DNA from: Anthostomella pinea
Taxonomy: Eukaryota > Ascomycota > Sordariomycetes > Xylariales > Xylariaceae
Assembly: GCA_963556695.1 (NCBI GenBank)
Contig: CAUWAG010000003.1
Span: 6,448,001-6,512,000 of the forward strand
Direction: 5' to 3'
Length of the DNA: 64,000 nucleotides
This document shows positions 23,694 through 35,200 of the stretch, in pieces; the stretch's first letter is position 1, and the number at the start of each line of letters is the position of its first letter. Made by a program: the position numbers and the translations under genes. A model generated the notes under the pieces. It worked only from the letters and a program-made list of their open reading frames with translations. It made no database searches and was not told the DNA's origin.

Positions 23694-25427
23694 ATGGCGT
23701 TGAACGTGAAGCACCTGAACTCCGATGCGTCGTTCCTACTCTCCTTCGAGCCTATCATCCCGGAGTCAGCCAGCGAAAGCGTGGTAGCTCAACCATTCAC
23801 AATCCTCCTAGACCCATGGATCACAGGCCCCTCCAAGATCTTCCACTCCAAGATCTCCATCTCCACCCACAAGCATCCCGCCTGCATAACGTCACTGGCT
23901 GAACTCGCGCAACCACCGGACCTTGTTATCGTCAGTCAGCACAAGAGCGATCACTGCAATGAAGCAACCTTACGCCAGCTACCATCGAGCGGCACGAAGA
24001 CGCTGATTCTCGCAGAGCCGGCATCGGCGCGCGTCATCAAGAGCTGGAAGTACTTCGACAAGGAGAAGATCCGAACAATCGAGCCATGGAGAGACCCACG
24101 GTTGACAGGCAAGCAATCCGTTGTGCGAATACCCGTTCCGGCGTTGGTTCCGCGTGGTCAAGGAGGAGAGGTCACGGTTGCCTTCATTCCACAGAAGCGC
24201 GACCTGACTGGTATACATGGTGCGATTGGCATCACGTACCGACCACCCCCAACGCATAACCTGGCGCGGCCGGAACCCCGAGTCAAGATCTTTACGCCGC
24301 CCACGACGCCCGACTCCCAGGCGCAAACCTTTACCGACGCCGAGACCAAGACACCGATCCCCACACCGACAGGCGACACATTCCTCCTCCCGCCCTCGCC
24401 GCCAGTTTCACCCCGCTCATTGCGCTCTATCCGGTCCGCCTCAACCTTGATTGCGTCACCAACGCGACCCGTCCCGAGTCCTGGTTTTCGTCCGGCGACT
24501 GCCTCGAGCAACAGTGTAACGCAGCTCACCGGCAGCGCAACTGAGGCCAGCCGGCCGATCTCTCTCCTCTTCTCACCTCACGGCATCTCGTACCCCAACC
24601 TGGTGACATATGTCACCTCTCATCTCGTCTCCGAGGCAGCACTGCCGCTGACGGCGCTCCTTCATTGTATGGACAGCATCAACAATCCTTGGTGGCTAGG
24701 GGGCAATGTCTGCGCAGGTGCTCCTACCGGGGCCGAGATTGCGGCGAGGCTAGGTGCTAGGATATGGGTGAGTGCTCACGATGGCGAGAAAGACGTCCGA
24801 GGACTGGGCACAGGGATGTTAAAGACCCGGCGATGGAAACACGAGGAGGTCGAGGGAGCTATCGACGCCGGTCATACGCATGACCAAGGTCGCGACCAAC
24901 AACCCACCAGTCCTGATGGCATGCAAGATTCGATGCGCAAGGTGAAAAGAGGTGGCCCCGAGATTATGCGCCTTTGCAGCGGAGAGGAAGTCATTGTCAC
25001 TAGCACGGGCATGATTTGGCGCTCCGATGACAAAGAAGTCGACGAACCAAGCTCAACTTCAGCGCCCATTGCTAAAGCGCCAGCAAAGACTACTACTGCG
25101 AACGGTACTAAACACCAGACGCTCAAGGGTGAGAAGAAGGGCATGAATCAGGTAGTCTTGCCTAAGGTGCAGGATGCCATGTCGCCCAAGAAACTGGCGA
25201 TTTACAGAGCCCTGAAGACCAGGGATTTGATGAGGCCGTCACCGAAGTTCGTTCTGGAACGAGAATCCGAACCCAATTTGCCAGCTTTGCCGGAGGTCGA
25301 ACCCAGCGTGGTTCCGGAACCGCCCGCGATCGAGAGCAAGAAAACGGCGAAGAAGCCCGGCATCGAGTGTGCTCGGAAGCGAGCCGCGAGCGATGATCGC
25401 GCTGTGCGGTTCGAGTTGACCACTTGA
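23694..25427 (+). CDS. Metallo-beta-lactamase-fold protein of ascomycetes
   Basis: Intronless, 577 aa. The N-terminal half reads as a metallo-beta-lactamase fold: ILLDPWITGPSKIF, then DLVIVSQHKSDHCNEATLRQ, where HKSDH (residues 83-87) is the metal-binding HxxDH-type signature. A later GGNVCAGAPTGAEIAARLGARIWVSAHDGEKD supplies a possible second histidine. The middle (about 205-290) is a Pro/Ser/Thr-rich disordered insertion. The C-terminal third is low complexity with Glu/Pro/Lys repeats. I infer a hydrolase-like role; the substrate is unknown. The absence of introns is notable in this intron-rich neighbourhood. The gene converges on the PEF gene. Confidence 0.8.
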   Translation: MALNVKHLNSDASFLLSFEPIIPESASESVVAQPFTILLDPWITGPSKIFHSKISISTHKHPACITSLAELAQPPDLVIVSQHKSDHCNEATLRQLPSSGTKTLILAEPASARVIKSWKYFDKEKIRTIEPWRDPRLTGKQSVVRIPVPALVPRGQGGEVTVAFIPQKRDLTGIHGAIGITYRPPPTHNLARPEPRVKIFTPPTTPDSQAQTFTDAETKTPIPTPTGDTFLLPPSPPVSPRSLRSIRSASTLIASPTRPVPSPGFRPATASSNSVTQLTGSATEASRPISLLFSPHGISYPNLVTYVTSHLVSEAALPLTALLHCMDSINNPWWLGGNVCAGAPTGAEIAARLGARIWVSAHDGEKDVRGLGTGMLKTRRWKHEEVEGAIDAGHTHDQGRDQQPTSPDGMQDSMRKVKRGGPEIMRLCSGEEVIVTSTGMIWRSDDKEVDEPSSTSAPIAKAPAKTTTANGTKHQTLKGEKKGMNQVVLPKVQDAMSPKKLAIYRALKTRDLMRPSPKFVLERESEPNLPALPEVEPSVVPEPPAIESKKTAKKPGIECARKRAASDDRAVRFELTT

Positions 25428-26112
25428 GAAGCGGGCATGTTTGAGGAGAAACGGTTGGCAATGGCAAGGCGCTGGAAGGACTTTCGAGGTTTTTGCAGAG
25501 GCGCTGTGAGGGCTTTGACGACGGTATGATGGTACGAAGGTTTTAGGTGTTCAGGCTGGATCAACGAGATTTCCCAAAGGTTGGCATGGCATGCGGAAGG
25601 ACATGATACCAAAAAGGCAGTTTTGTTTCTACTCACGAATAGTGGCGATAGTGGATGGCGTAATGCGGATTTCTAGCCAGAAAGGGCCAGGTTCGAGATT
25701 TCCTGACACCAAGGGCTTGTGAACTTTGCGTAACGTTGTGATACCATCGTCATTATGTTATCGTAATCACCAACTAGGATGCCAGTCTAAAAGACCCCCA
25801 TTCTCCCTTTATGACCTAGGGTATCTGTCATGCTCATGAAGCCAATCTCATCACAAATCTCCGTCTGTCTCAAAGTGCTATGGCCAACCTAAATGCGAAA
25901 TTCAGGATATGTCTCTTCCATATACCTGCCCAAAACAGTTCAGTGGGCCGGCAATGACCTCTGACCTAGCCCCAATCCAACCATCGTAGCCCTTTATACC
26001 TCCCCGAGCATTTCCTTTCCCCCATGATTAGGGTGTAGCCGAGCCGGGCACAGCACCCTTATATAGATCCATCCATCCAGCTGACCAAGTGTCATGTGCC
26101 AGCCTAGCCCAC
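25428..26112. other. Convergent intergenic region
   Basis: These 685 bp lie between two convergent stops. Short open frames here carry no domains. It probably holds the two 3' UTRs. Confidence 0.45.
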
Positions 26113-27673
26113 CTACTTGAGCTGCTTCAGAATCTCGACCAAGAAGTCCTCAAAGCTCAGCGTGATGTAGCCGTCGCGGTCCTCGTCATACTTCTTGAAG
26201 ACGTCGGTCATGCGCTTCAGGCTGATGCAGGCCTGGATGAACAAGTCAAAGCTCATGACGCCCTCGCTGCGCTTGTCGTAGGTGGAGAACAGCAGCTCGA
26301 CGAAGCGCGGGCTGAGGCGGTAGCGGAAGGCGACGAGGGCGTTGTTGAACTCGTCGAGGCTGATGTTGCCGGAGCGGTCCGTGTCGAAGCGGTCGAAGAG
26401 CGTGCGCCACGAGGCCAGGAACGACCACAGCCCGCAGAACTCCTTAAACCCGATGGTGCCGCTGCGGTCGCTGTCGAACATCCGGATCATCATGCGCACC
26501 GTCTGCGAGTCGAACGCCGTCCAGTCGCCGTTGACGAGCGCCGTCGAGAGCTCGCGCTCCGAGAGCTGGCCGGTGCCTGTTGGGGGAGGTAGGGTCAGCG
26601 GAAGGGTCCTTTGTGGTCATGTGAGGCTGTTTGTGGTGGACGCATGTACGGATATGTTCCGTGTGGATCGATGCAGGCGCCCGAGGCTTGCCTAGCTGCC
26701 CGTTCGCCCATCTCGGGTCTGCTGGACTCGACCTCGAACGCAGTCGTTCTCGCTGTGTGTCAAAGGCTTCCCGGGCAACCTTGTCTGCCAAGGAGGTCCC
26801 GTATCCTCCCTCTTCCCGCACTCAGTGCAACGAAAACCCGCGACACCACCACATAGAGTAAAAGAGGCGAAGAACAAGCACATGGAGAAAGTTACGCACC
26901 ATCCTTATCCACAGCCCTAAACAGCGGCAACAGCGTCGGATCCGCGCCCTCCTCTATTGGACCGGGCGAAGGCGGCGGGCGGCTCGACGCCGGGGGCCGG
27001 TTGTGTGCTGTCGGTCGGTGCCCCGAGGCCTGCGGCGGCGGCGACATGGTTGAGGAGTGGTGCGGTTGGGGCGGGTAGTTGGCGGCCGGGCTCAGGCGGC
27101 CCGGGTCGCGTCGCGGCGGCGCGCTGTTTCCATAGCTGCTGCTGCTGTGATGGCTACTGTAGTTGCTGTTGCTGGGGAGCGGCGGGGGCGGCTTGCTGTC
27201 GTATCGCGAAGAGGGCTTGGGGGCGCCACTTTTCTGCTGGACGAGCGGTCAGTTGCTGCTTGTGGGGTTCGTGTGCAGTGAGTTGAGACTCTCGTGGAGA
27301 GGTCGGGGAGGAGTATATCGTGGGTTCCTGGAATGTGACTCGAAGTGTGTGTCAAATTAGAGAGGAAGAGCTGGCGGCGCATACCTGGTCTGGCTCTGCG
27401 AATCTGTGCGAAGTACGATTAGCGTTGGTCAGCGGACAGAGACAGATGTGTAGGACGCGATAAATTAATCCCAAGCAGGTACTGAATGCTTGCGCGCCCA
27501 GCACAGACGAAGGAATCGTGATGACAGCCCAAGCGATCCTCACAGCTTGGGCATGCGCTGCGCGGAGCAGAACGAGGGGCGGAGGACGATGTTGGCGGGG
27601 TAAAGTAAACACAGTTGGTGGCGCCAACTCACCTTGGTAGCTCGTCCGGGTTGTAGGGTCGGTTGTACGCCAT
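26113..27673 (-). CDS. Penta-EF-hand calcium-binding protein (ALG-2/peflin-like)
   Basis: Exons complement(26113-26576, 26900-27236, 27385-27403, 27633-27673), 286 aa. Exon 1 codes MAYNRPYNPDELP. A 19-nt microexon codes FAEPDQ. Exon 3 is Pro/Ser/Tyr-rich (to about residue 120), and the last exon holds most of the calcium module. EF loops are at D130-E141 (split by the intron), D167-E178 (DSDRSGTIGFKE) and D197-E208 (DTDRSGNISLDE). A degenerate DKRSEGVMSFDL and a last loop with an extra residue (DEDRDGYITLSFED) follow. Five EF hands with a Pro-rich N-terminus define the PEF family, which dimerises and binds membranes or partners upon calcium. The 323-nt intron (26577-26899) is long for this window. 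Exon 3 has a tandem CAGCAG acceptor. Confidence 0.9.
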
Positions 27674-29338
27674 ATTGAACGGTGGTGAGTGCGTATGCGT
27701 ATCGACTCGATATAGTGAGAGAAGGGAGGTAGATATATATATATTCAGGGTGGGCGGTAGGAAGAGGCACGCGGCAGTGGGTGACAATGTCGGTTAGACG
27801 GCAGCAGTCGTCGGTCGGCTGAAGATGGCTTGCGAAAAGCAGGGCCGTGAGACAAAGACAAAGACAGTGACTGTGCTCGTCAATCACAGAAGACTTCTTC
27901 GCTCAGCCGCAACAAAGAGTTACTCGCTTGCTCCCTTGGTCGGCTCCGGCGCGTTTTCGCAGGTGAATCTGGTATGGAATGGATGGGGGATGTTGGATGT
28001 TGCGATGCGATGCAAGGCGGCGGCAGGTCAGCACTGCTGTACCTGCCTGTCCAGTAGCGCGGGTACAATTCAATGATTTTCAGGGGTCTGGTGACTCGAC
28101 CACAGCGTTCGGACGGGTATCTGCAGCCCTTGCAGCTGCAAGTGATTTGATTGTGTTATTTCTGGACTTTTCGGTTTGTTTGTTGGCTGGCTGGTCTGCA
28201 TATCAGATCAGAGTAGAACAGTCGATCAGGTCTGGTCCTGATGAGAGGTAGCTCGCAAATAGCATTGTCCATATGACTGGACTTCTGTGCGACTATCTTG
28301 ACATCTTCTGTCTTGTCTCACATACGGGAGCGCATTGGGGCGGTGTTATCGAGGAGCTGAAGCACAGCAGATCAAACAGACATTACGCAGTGACGCTTGT
28401 GTGCTCATCAACGGCAAACAAGCGATGTTGCCCATTTGTTCACCGAGAGCAATGTTGATGCGGCACAGGAATGCGGCAGAGGAAGGGAACCTTCGAGGAA
28501 CCTTCGAGATGACTCAAGCGAGCGAGCTCAGCTGCTGATGTGAGGCTAGAGAGACGAGGCAACTTGCGAGGCTGATGGTGCCCGACTCCAGCACCTCGTG
28601 ATGGTTCAGGTGCACTGTTGGGCTGACATACGAATCGACCCAAGCCACCACCATGGACGATGCCGCTAGCGAAAGGGAGACATCAGGAGCTTGAATGCAT
28701 CTTTTCGAGGCAGGACATCATGCTTGGAGAGCGCATCTGGGTTACTCTTGGCCTTGCTTGCTCTTTTTCGTATCCAACATGACGTCGTGTGACCGGGGAC
28801 GTGCAGCATTGCGCAGTCAAAGTCATGTTCGACTGAGGAGGTGATCATGTTTCAGCAGCGTCTGCGACACGATGCTCGGCTTTGACTCGACTTATGGCAC
28901 TCGGTGACAGGTTGCCCACACAGGTGATAAGACAAGGACTGCTTTACCGTCATTCGTTACCAGAGGAATCCAGGATGGCCAGGAATGTTTTTAGGGGAGG
29001 TTCCAAACCCCTGGTTAGGTAGGGCACTTGCGATAGTGCGGTAGGAAACCCAGATTCACTCCCGGGTAACATCAACAAGACCCCGGACTGCCCGAGTCCG
29101 GAGGCGTTAATTTAGTGCAAGTAAAATAAGCTTATGTGATCAACCAACGGCCCGTTGGCAACGGGGAGTCGGGTGGACCGGCTCTTCTCGATAGCCGCCA
29201 CCTGGGCATGCGCAACATGAAGGTGGTAGTAATAAGACCCCCTGGCCCAGGTCAACGTCGAATATCCATCCACACACCACACAACCGTTGCTTGTGCGTA
29301 TTTACGGGAACGGGTAGAAGCTTGTCACCGCCACCGAT
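27674..29338. other. Divergent intergenic region, PEF and ChaC genes
   Basis: Holds both 5' regions over 1.66 kb. ATATATATAT at about 27735-27744 may serve the PEF gene. A small hairpin CCGGACT/AGTCCGG with a 5-nt loop lies at 29083-29101. I found no gene and no tRNA. Confidence 0.45.
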
Positions 29339-30709
29339 ATGGCGGAAGTCAACGGGGACACAACTCCGTCCAAATCGGAAGATGAGTTCTGGATATTTGG
29401 TTATGGGTGCGTGCTTGGTGACATTCAATTCCCATCATGTTCTTTGTTATGTTTTGAGTTTCGATACTGGATGCTGACGGTCACCATAGGAGCTTGATAT
29501 GGAAGCCCCCACCGCATTATGGTGAGACCCAACAATCTATAAAGTCTCTCACGACGGGATACGGTTGTACGCATGAGCGGTAGACTTACACGGTTCACGA
29601 CGTGCAGACAGGAGGGTACCGGGATGGGTAACAGGCTACGTCCGGAGGTTCTGGCAAGTATGCAAACCCCCTTTTCCTCACCAAAACCTCAAAAGTACCA
29701 TGAGTTGACATACTACCAGGCAAGGTACGGGCCACCCAGAACAGGCCACGCCACGCCATGCCATTACAACATACTCATCCAAGGCCCTTACACTAACAAC
29801 CCGTCCAACCCACAGCCAAGACCACCGTGGCACGCCCACGGCCCCAGGCCGCGTCGTGACGCTAATAGAGCGCACCTTCTGGGCCTCCCTCGCCGACGCG
29901 CACGACAGCGCCCCGTCCAAAGTCTGGGGCATCGCCTACCGCATCGCCCGCGACAAGGTCGCTGAGGTGAAGGAGTACCTCGACATCCGCGAGATCAACG
30001 GATACTCGATCCACTACACGCCATGGTCAGTAGTATCCCAACTCCTCGTGCTCAGTCGGACCCCCCGGCTGCTCTCCTCCCCTCCCCTCTCCTCTTCTTT
30101 CTCTTCTCTTGTCTGGAACGGTGCCCCTACCTAGTTATTGCGGATTCATCCATGCTCGTTCGTACCTACTTATTGAGACTGACTGACTGACTTATTCCCA
30201 GTATGTAACCTGCCTGCCTTTCCCAACAGCCCACCGCGCAGACAGACACGGCTACAGACCACCACCACGGGCTCTCTCTCCAAAGCACGGAAGGCCAAAG
30301 AAACCAGACAAGACCAGTCAGCTAACACGGCGCAGTCCACCCCGCCGACGGCAGCCCGCCCATCCGCACCCTCGTTTATATCGGCACCCCCGACAACGAC
30401 CAGTTCACGGGCCCGCAGGACCCGCAGGCGCTGGCGCAGCATATTTACGTGAGTGAGGGCCCGAGTGGACTGAATCGGGATTATTTGTTGGAGCTGGAGA
30501 AAGCGCTGGATGGGTTGAGTGGTGAGAGTGGGGATGCGCATGTGACGGATTTGTCGGAGCGGGTGCGTGAGATCGAGAGGCGGGGCGGGTTGGGGTTGGA
30601 GGTGGGTGGTGCGGGAGGTGAAGGGGGAGGGCTGGGGGAGCCGGTGGTGCACGATATTGCAAAGGTCAGTAGTGTGGAAGAGCAGGAGGAGACGGAGAAG
30701 GTGGTGTGA
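29339..30709 (+). CDS. GCG1: ChaC-type glutathione-specific gamma-glutamylcyclotransferase
   Basis: Exons 29339-29406, 29490-29521, 29608-29657, 29720-29724, 29816-30025 and 30336-30709, about 245 aa. FWIFGYGSLIWKPPPHY and VPGWVTGYVRRFWQASQDHRG, then APGRVVTLIE, WGIAYRIARDK and YLDIREINGYSIHYTP, are diagnostic of ChaC/Gcg1, which cleaves cytosolic glutathione to 5-oxoproline and Cys-Gly. The YGSL nucleotide (residues 22-25) and the REINGY glutamate are present. The conserved Ala-Ser before QDHRG is encoded by a 5-nt exon, GCAAG. The last junction is one base out of phase: the only good donor (GTCAGT at 30026) leaves TG, whereas the acceptor at 30335 needs a single T to give the expected PFHPAD. 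This suggests an extra G, an error, or a missed microexon (TAT at 30202-30204 has both splice sites). Confidence 0.85.
29720..29724 (+). other. Candidate 5-nt microexon (GCAAG)
   Basis: It is flanked by TACTACCAG upstream and GTACGG downstream, with branch-like TTGAC before it and CTAAC before the next acceptor. Including it restores the reading frame and the family-conserved residues Ala-Ser between RRFWQ and QDHRGTP. Skipping it breaks the frame. Confidence 0.75.
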
Positions 30710-31401
30710 AGGGCAGGGTAAGGTCGTGATGGTGGAGGTGTGTGTAGAGGAGCGACTAGACGGAGGCAGATGGAAGACAGCACGGAGACCGATAGAGTCA
30801 TGAAGTGATGTCGATTGATCCTAGAATATGCTGGCTTGTACTCCCCCTAATTGTCCTCACATAGACATACAGACTTCCCAAGTCGTAGACCCACAGCCAG
30901 AACTCTCCCAATCTCATCCCATCATCCTATGGGGGTTATCATAGACAACTCTCTGCCCTTGATGCTCCTCCACTTCAACCTCATGACCGATTCCTCCTTT
31001 TGGTCCCGTAAGCTCGTTAAAAATGATAGTGTGGGTATTCATGGAAACCACGAAGATGACAGTAAAACAAGCAGAATATTTTGCGTTAAAGAATGTAAAC
31101 AACACTGTAGCCTTTTCCCCTCCTGTTGGCTGCCCCTGGTCCCCTCTTGCCCACGGGGGCCACGAAGCTCATCGAGGCAGTGTTGTAATTGGTGAATGAT
31201 AGGATGGTAAATGGGGCTGTGGTGTTGGTGCTTCAAATGTGATGCGTAAGGGTAGCGTCCGGGTGTCGTGCGGAATCCGGACCTCAGATTCTCGATCCCA
31301 GTGAGATGGGTCTAAGCCTTGCGGCTGCCCGGTCGTGGTTTCGGTGTAGCTTTAGGTGACCATGCCTTGACTCCACGAATGCTCCCTGAGACAGTAACCC
31401 G
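30710..31401. other. Convergent intergenic region
   Basis: These 692 bp lie between the convergent ChaC and RRM genes. They probably contain both 3' UTRs; no gene is visible. Confidence 0.45.
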
Positions 31402-32248
31402 TCAGTACCGCGGCGGTCCCTGAGGTGGTTGTTGCTGGGGCTGTTGGCCGCCCTGCTGCTGGTCTGGGTAGCCGTACGCTGGCATGCCATAACCTAGAAG
31501 TCTCTGCGTGAGTACTGAAGGCCTCATGCCTAGCTAGACTGGATCCCTTGTACAGAGACGGAAACCCTTACCTTGTTGCGGCGGAGTTCCGTACGGAGCC
31601 TGTTGTTGCTGGTAGCCTCCGCCTCCGCCTCGTCCGTAAGCAGGAGGGTACATCGCCGGGTTCGGCATTCCGTAGGCGGGCTGTCCACCGGCGTAAGGCA
31701 TCTGAGGCTGGCCATAGCCACCTCTCGGTGCGTATCCTCCGCCACCTCGTCCTCCACCGCCACCTCGGGGACCCGTGTCTGAAGCCTTGTCGACGCGGAT
31801 CGCTCGTCCATCAAACCTAGTCAGACTCGGTCAGGAAAGTTCGCGAACCGATGACTGTAGGCTCATACTCCACGTTGTTCATGCTTTCAATGGCTTTCTG
31901 CGCATCATCATCACTTGCGTATCGAACGAATCCGAAGCCACGGCTTCGACCAGTGTCCCGGTCTTTGACGACAACCTAATAAAGAAGTTGACGTTAGTTC
32001 CACTGTGTATGCGCTCGCTCCCGGGACCGCTTCGTGGTTGCCCAAGTCGGAAGCCTGGATATCAGAACCGAAGTTACAGCCTACATACCGCTTCTTCGAC
32101 TGGGCCAAATTCTTCAAACTTCTGTCTCAAGGTGGCTTCTTCGGTGTGCCATGCGAGGCCGCTGGGTCAAAGGATGATCGAGTCAGCCGCTAGCTCCCAG
32201 GTAGTTTTGGGTATCCAGTGTCTCGTACCCAATGAACAGTTTCGACAT
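31402..32248 (-). CDS. Glycine-rich RRM RNA-binding protein
   Basis: Exons complement(31402-31493, 31572-31816, 31869-31975, 32089-32161, 32229-32248), 178 aa. One RNA-recognition motif fills residues 3-80: RNP2 LFIGGL (4-9) and RNP1 RGFGFVRY (43-50). After [10 protein letters not shown] the protein becomes Gly/Arg-rich and then Gln/Pro/Tyr-rich, ending QGPPRY. This is the layout of glycine-rich RNA-binding proteins (CIRP/GRP type) that bind RNA and often respond to cold or stress. The first exon codes only MSKLFI plus two bases. All four introns have canonical ends (GTACGA, GTATGT, GTATGA and GTAAGG donors). The low-complexity tail suggests phase-separation ability (inference). Confidence 0.92.
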
Positions 32249-35200
32249 GTCGGCAAAGAATACTCTACGGTGCGCTGAAGTCTTGAGGGCGAGGCCATGT
32301 CAGCTTTGGGGGAGATACATAGTTGGGGGGTGGGGAGGGTCAGATGATCGAAGTCTTCTAGATAGTTCCAGAGGCATTGGCCGACTCGATGAACAATTTG
32401 ACAGGAGTGAGGCATCGTGTTTCGGTTCGCGAATGGCATGGTCCTACACCATCTTTCGTCCATTGGAAGGGTTGTGATGGGATAATGCAGAACAGGCATG
32501 AGATACACGAACATTATATGGAAGCGGCAGCAAGGTCGAATCGTCGGAAAAGTCGTATTTGGGCAGAGATCAACCTCGAATTGTAATGACGAATCTGGAA
32601 CGGAAACTGGTCGCTGTGAAGTGGAGGGATTCGGGTGGAATCTATAGAGACGTGATGATGGGAAGGAAAACGTGATCCAGTAAGGACGGCGGGGTCGATA
32701 TAATAAGTATGCTATGTGACCTGTCAGATAATGGCAATCTGGCTCCAAGGTCCCGTAGCAGTTCTGGGAGGTTGAGAACTTACTGAATAGTGACAAGTGG
32801 CTTCAATGTTCTTAAAGGGACGAGTGAAGGATCTGATCCATGGCTTCGATCCCACCGGGTTTATATATTGGCTGTCGATCTGTGGTAGGTGGACGACGGG
32901 AGGAGCTCAAACTACGATTGGGCAGAGCTCTACTGCACTGTCGACGTGAGTTGATAGTCGCTGATAGCTCTTGGTAGGCTTAGGTGTGCCGGCAGGGATT
33001 TCCCCCAAAACAAGCATCAAACAGAGGAGGTAAAAGTTGCCTCGATGTGTCTTGAAGAGGAGGCCATAACCCAATGACGAATCCACTCCACTCGAGTTGC
33101 GTGGCAGGATCGCTGCTCTGGGTCCATTCCAAATTGGAATCGTCAAGAATAGGCGACATACCATGCACTCCCCCAGAGAAGTGACGACCGTGATCCGTAG
33201 CGGCTCAGTCTTCTCCAGAGCCGCCTGTCCTCGACGGGTCTGGTAGATCAAGGCTGCCAGGGTCCCACGTTGGATGGGGTTCTGGATGTCGGATTTCAGG
33301 TTACCATGGTTGTGATACTTGTCGCAGAGCTATAAAAGAAAAGGCCGAATTGTCTGTTCGCGATCCCGGAAACTCCCCGGCGCTGATTATAAACCTGGTC
33401 TTCCTGTACTCGCTTGACGCTCGTCATGGGCTCATAGGTATTAAGCGGTTGTAATATGTTCAAAGGCATTGTGGAAATCTCCTTTTTGCTGCCATTGGCA
33501 AAAATGCGAGCAAAGTCATGCAAGAACGAATTCCGACAGCAGTGATCTGCCACTTGCCCCGGACATCCACTCGAAGAGTAAAGACAGTCCACTTCGCTTT
33601 GACAACTGCGGGGTGTCACGGTCACGAATCCCGACTTAGACACGGGGCTCTGCAGTTAGCATACTGATATGCGGCGAGGAGCCTCTCCTGAAGCTGTCTG
33701 TGCAGTGAGTACACGACAGACACGGCTCAGCGCGTGGGCACCGAGATACGATGGTTCGCGAATCTCACCCTTGACATCGTAGTATTGCCAAGGTGGGATA
33801 CTTGTTCGACCCCTGTCATGATTCTGAACCCTTGCAGGCTTGGGTCTACCCCTCCATTGCCCCTCGTCGTGAGTTCACTCGTGGTACCAAAAGCATGTAT
33901 CAAGGGCGTGGAAGTTGGCGTCTCGCGGCGGCAGAGACTCATCATTGTTGATGGAAAGCAGGGGTGCTCCATGGGAACGGGTAGAGCACCGCGCAACATT
34001 CTGTAGCATTGGACACCCTGGGCACTTGCGAAACGGGCAGGGGATCGAGGACGATGCCTCACTCTTGCACTTGAAGTTTGCATTTGAAGTGAAACGTGAA
34101 GCAGTACAGGGCCACAGAACATGTTGTTGAGAAGGAGGACAACCAGCTTCTGTCACATCGGCCCTACTCGATCAGGGACGTAAGTGGTAACGTCGCAGTC
34201 GATTACGGTGCATGGTGATCTTTGACATTACGTGCATTGATTGGCTTGGCCGAACGTCTGGTCGATCCGAAAACAGGTACGATGACTCCCCTGTTTGCAG
34301 ATGGCGGAGTAAGACCCGGGAGTATACCCGCGAGCCTCTGCTGGCTTTGAAATAATGGATGTTGCTGCTGATTAATGTAGGTAAAGAGAGCGATGGTCCC
34401 GCGCGCGTTAGATAAGTGATGATCTGGTTCTTCAGTTTTTACTGCAACAGTACAGCTTCAATCATCACTCGTACTGCATGCAGTAATAGATATGTGCTCG
34501 TGCTGGGCCAAAGGTCGAAACGACGAACCTGAGCTTCTAGAAAGATGCTGGTGCACTTGAGTTACGGCACTGCTAAAGTGGCATGGACCAGCAGTGGACG
34601 TGAACGAGGGTTCCAGCATATTGCGATACACATGGTGTTCCGTGACTCCAAAGGCTTGCGTTGGATGCATTGAGGCCTCAACGTTGCGGCCGATCATCTA
34701 GTGGTGGCCTTAGGGTCACTAGCCTGCGGAAGATCATCTGGACGTTCCATAGGGCTGTTGAGAGCGTGGACTCCTGGAGACAAGGCCCGTCTTGCTGGTC
34801 TTGCTCATTATTTGACATTCTAGACACGATTATCTGGATCGAGTGGTTCGGAGTGTGGCGGTGGGTTCGTCTTGGTAGGTGGATGGCTGGCCTCGAGTCC
34901 GCTGCCGAACAATGCAGATTTGATGCCTCTGCCTCTGCCGCTGGTGACGAGAGACGATCTGATACAACAGCTGGCGCTTCCGTCTCTGAAGCTTGAGCTG
35001 TCTCAGGCCAAGAAAGAACATCAGCGAATTCGTTGCCTTAAACGGTGCACAGCACCTGACTGGCTGGCTGGTTGACGGAGTGCTGTGGTTTTTTTGGGTT
35101 GGAAAGAAAGAAGCGATAGCTTGCCAGCTTGCAAGATGCGGCTTGGCAGATGCTCGAGGGTCTGAGCTCGGGCCAGGCCGCCTCAAGTGCTCATCAGGGG

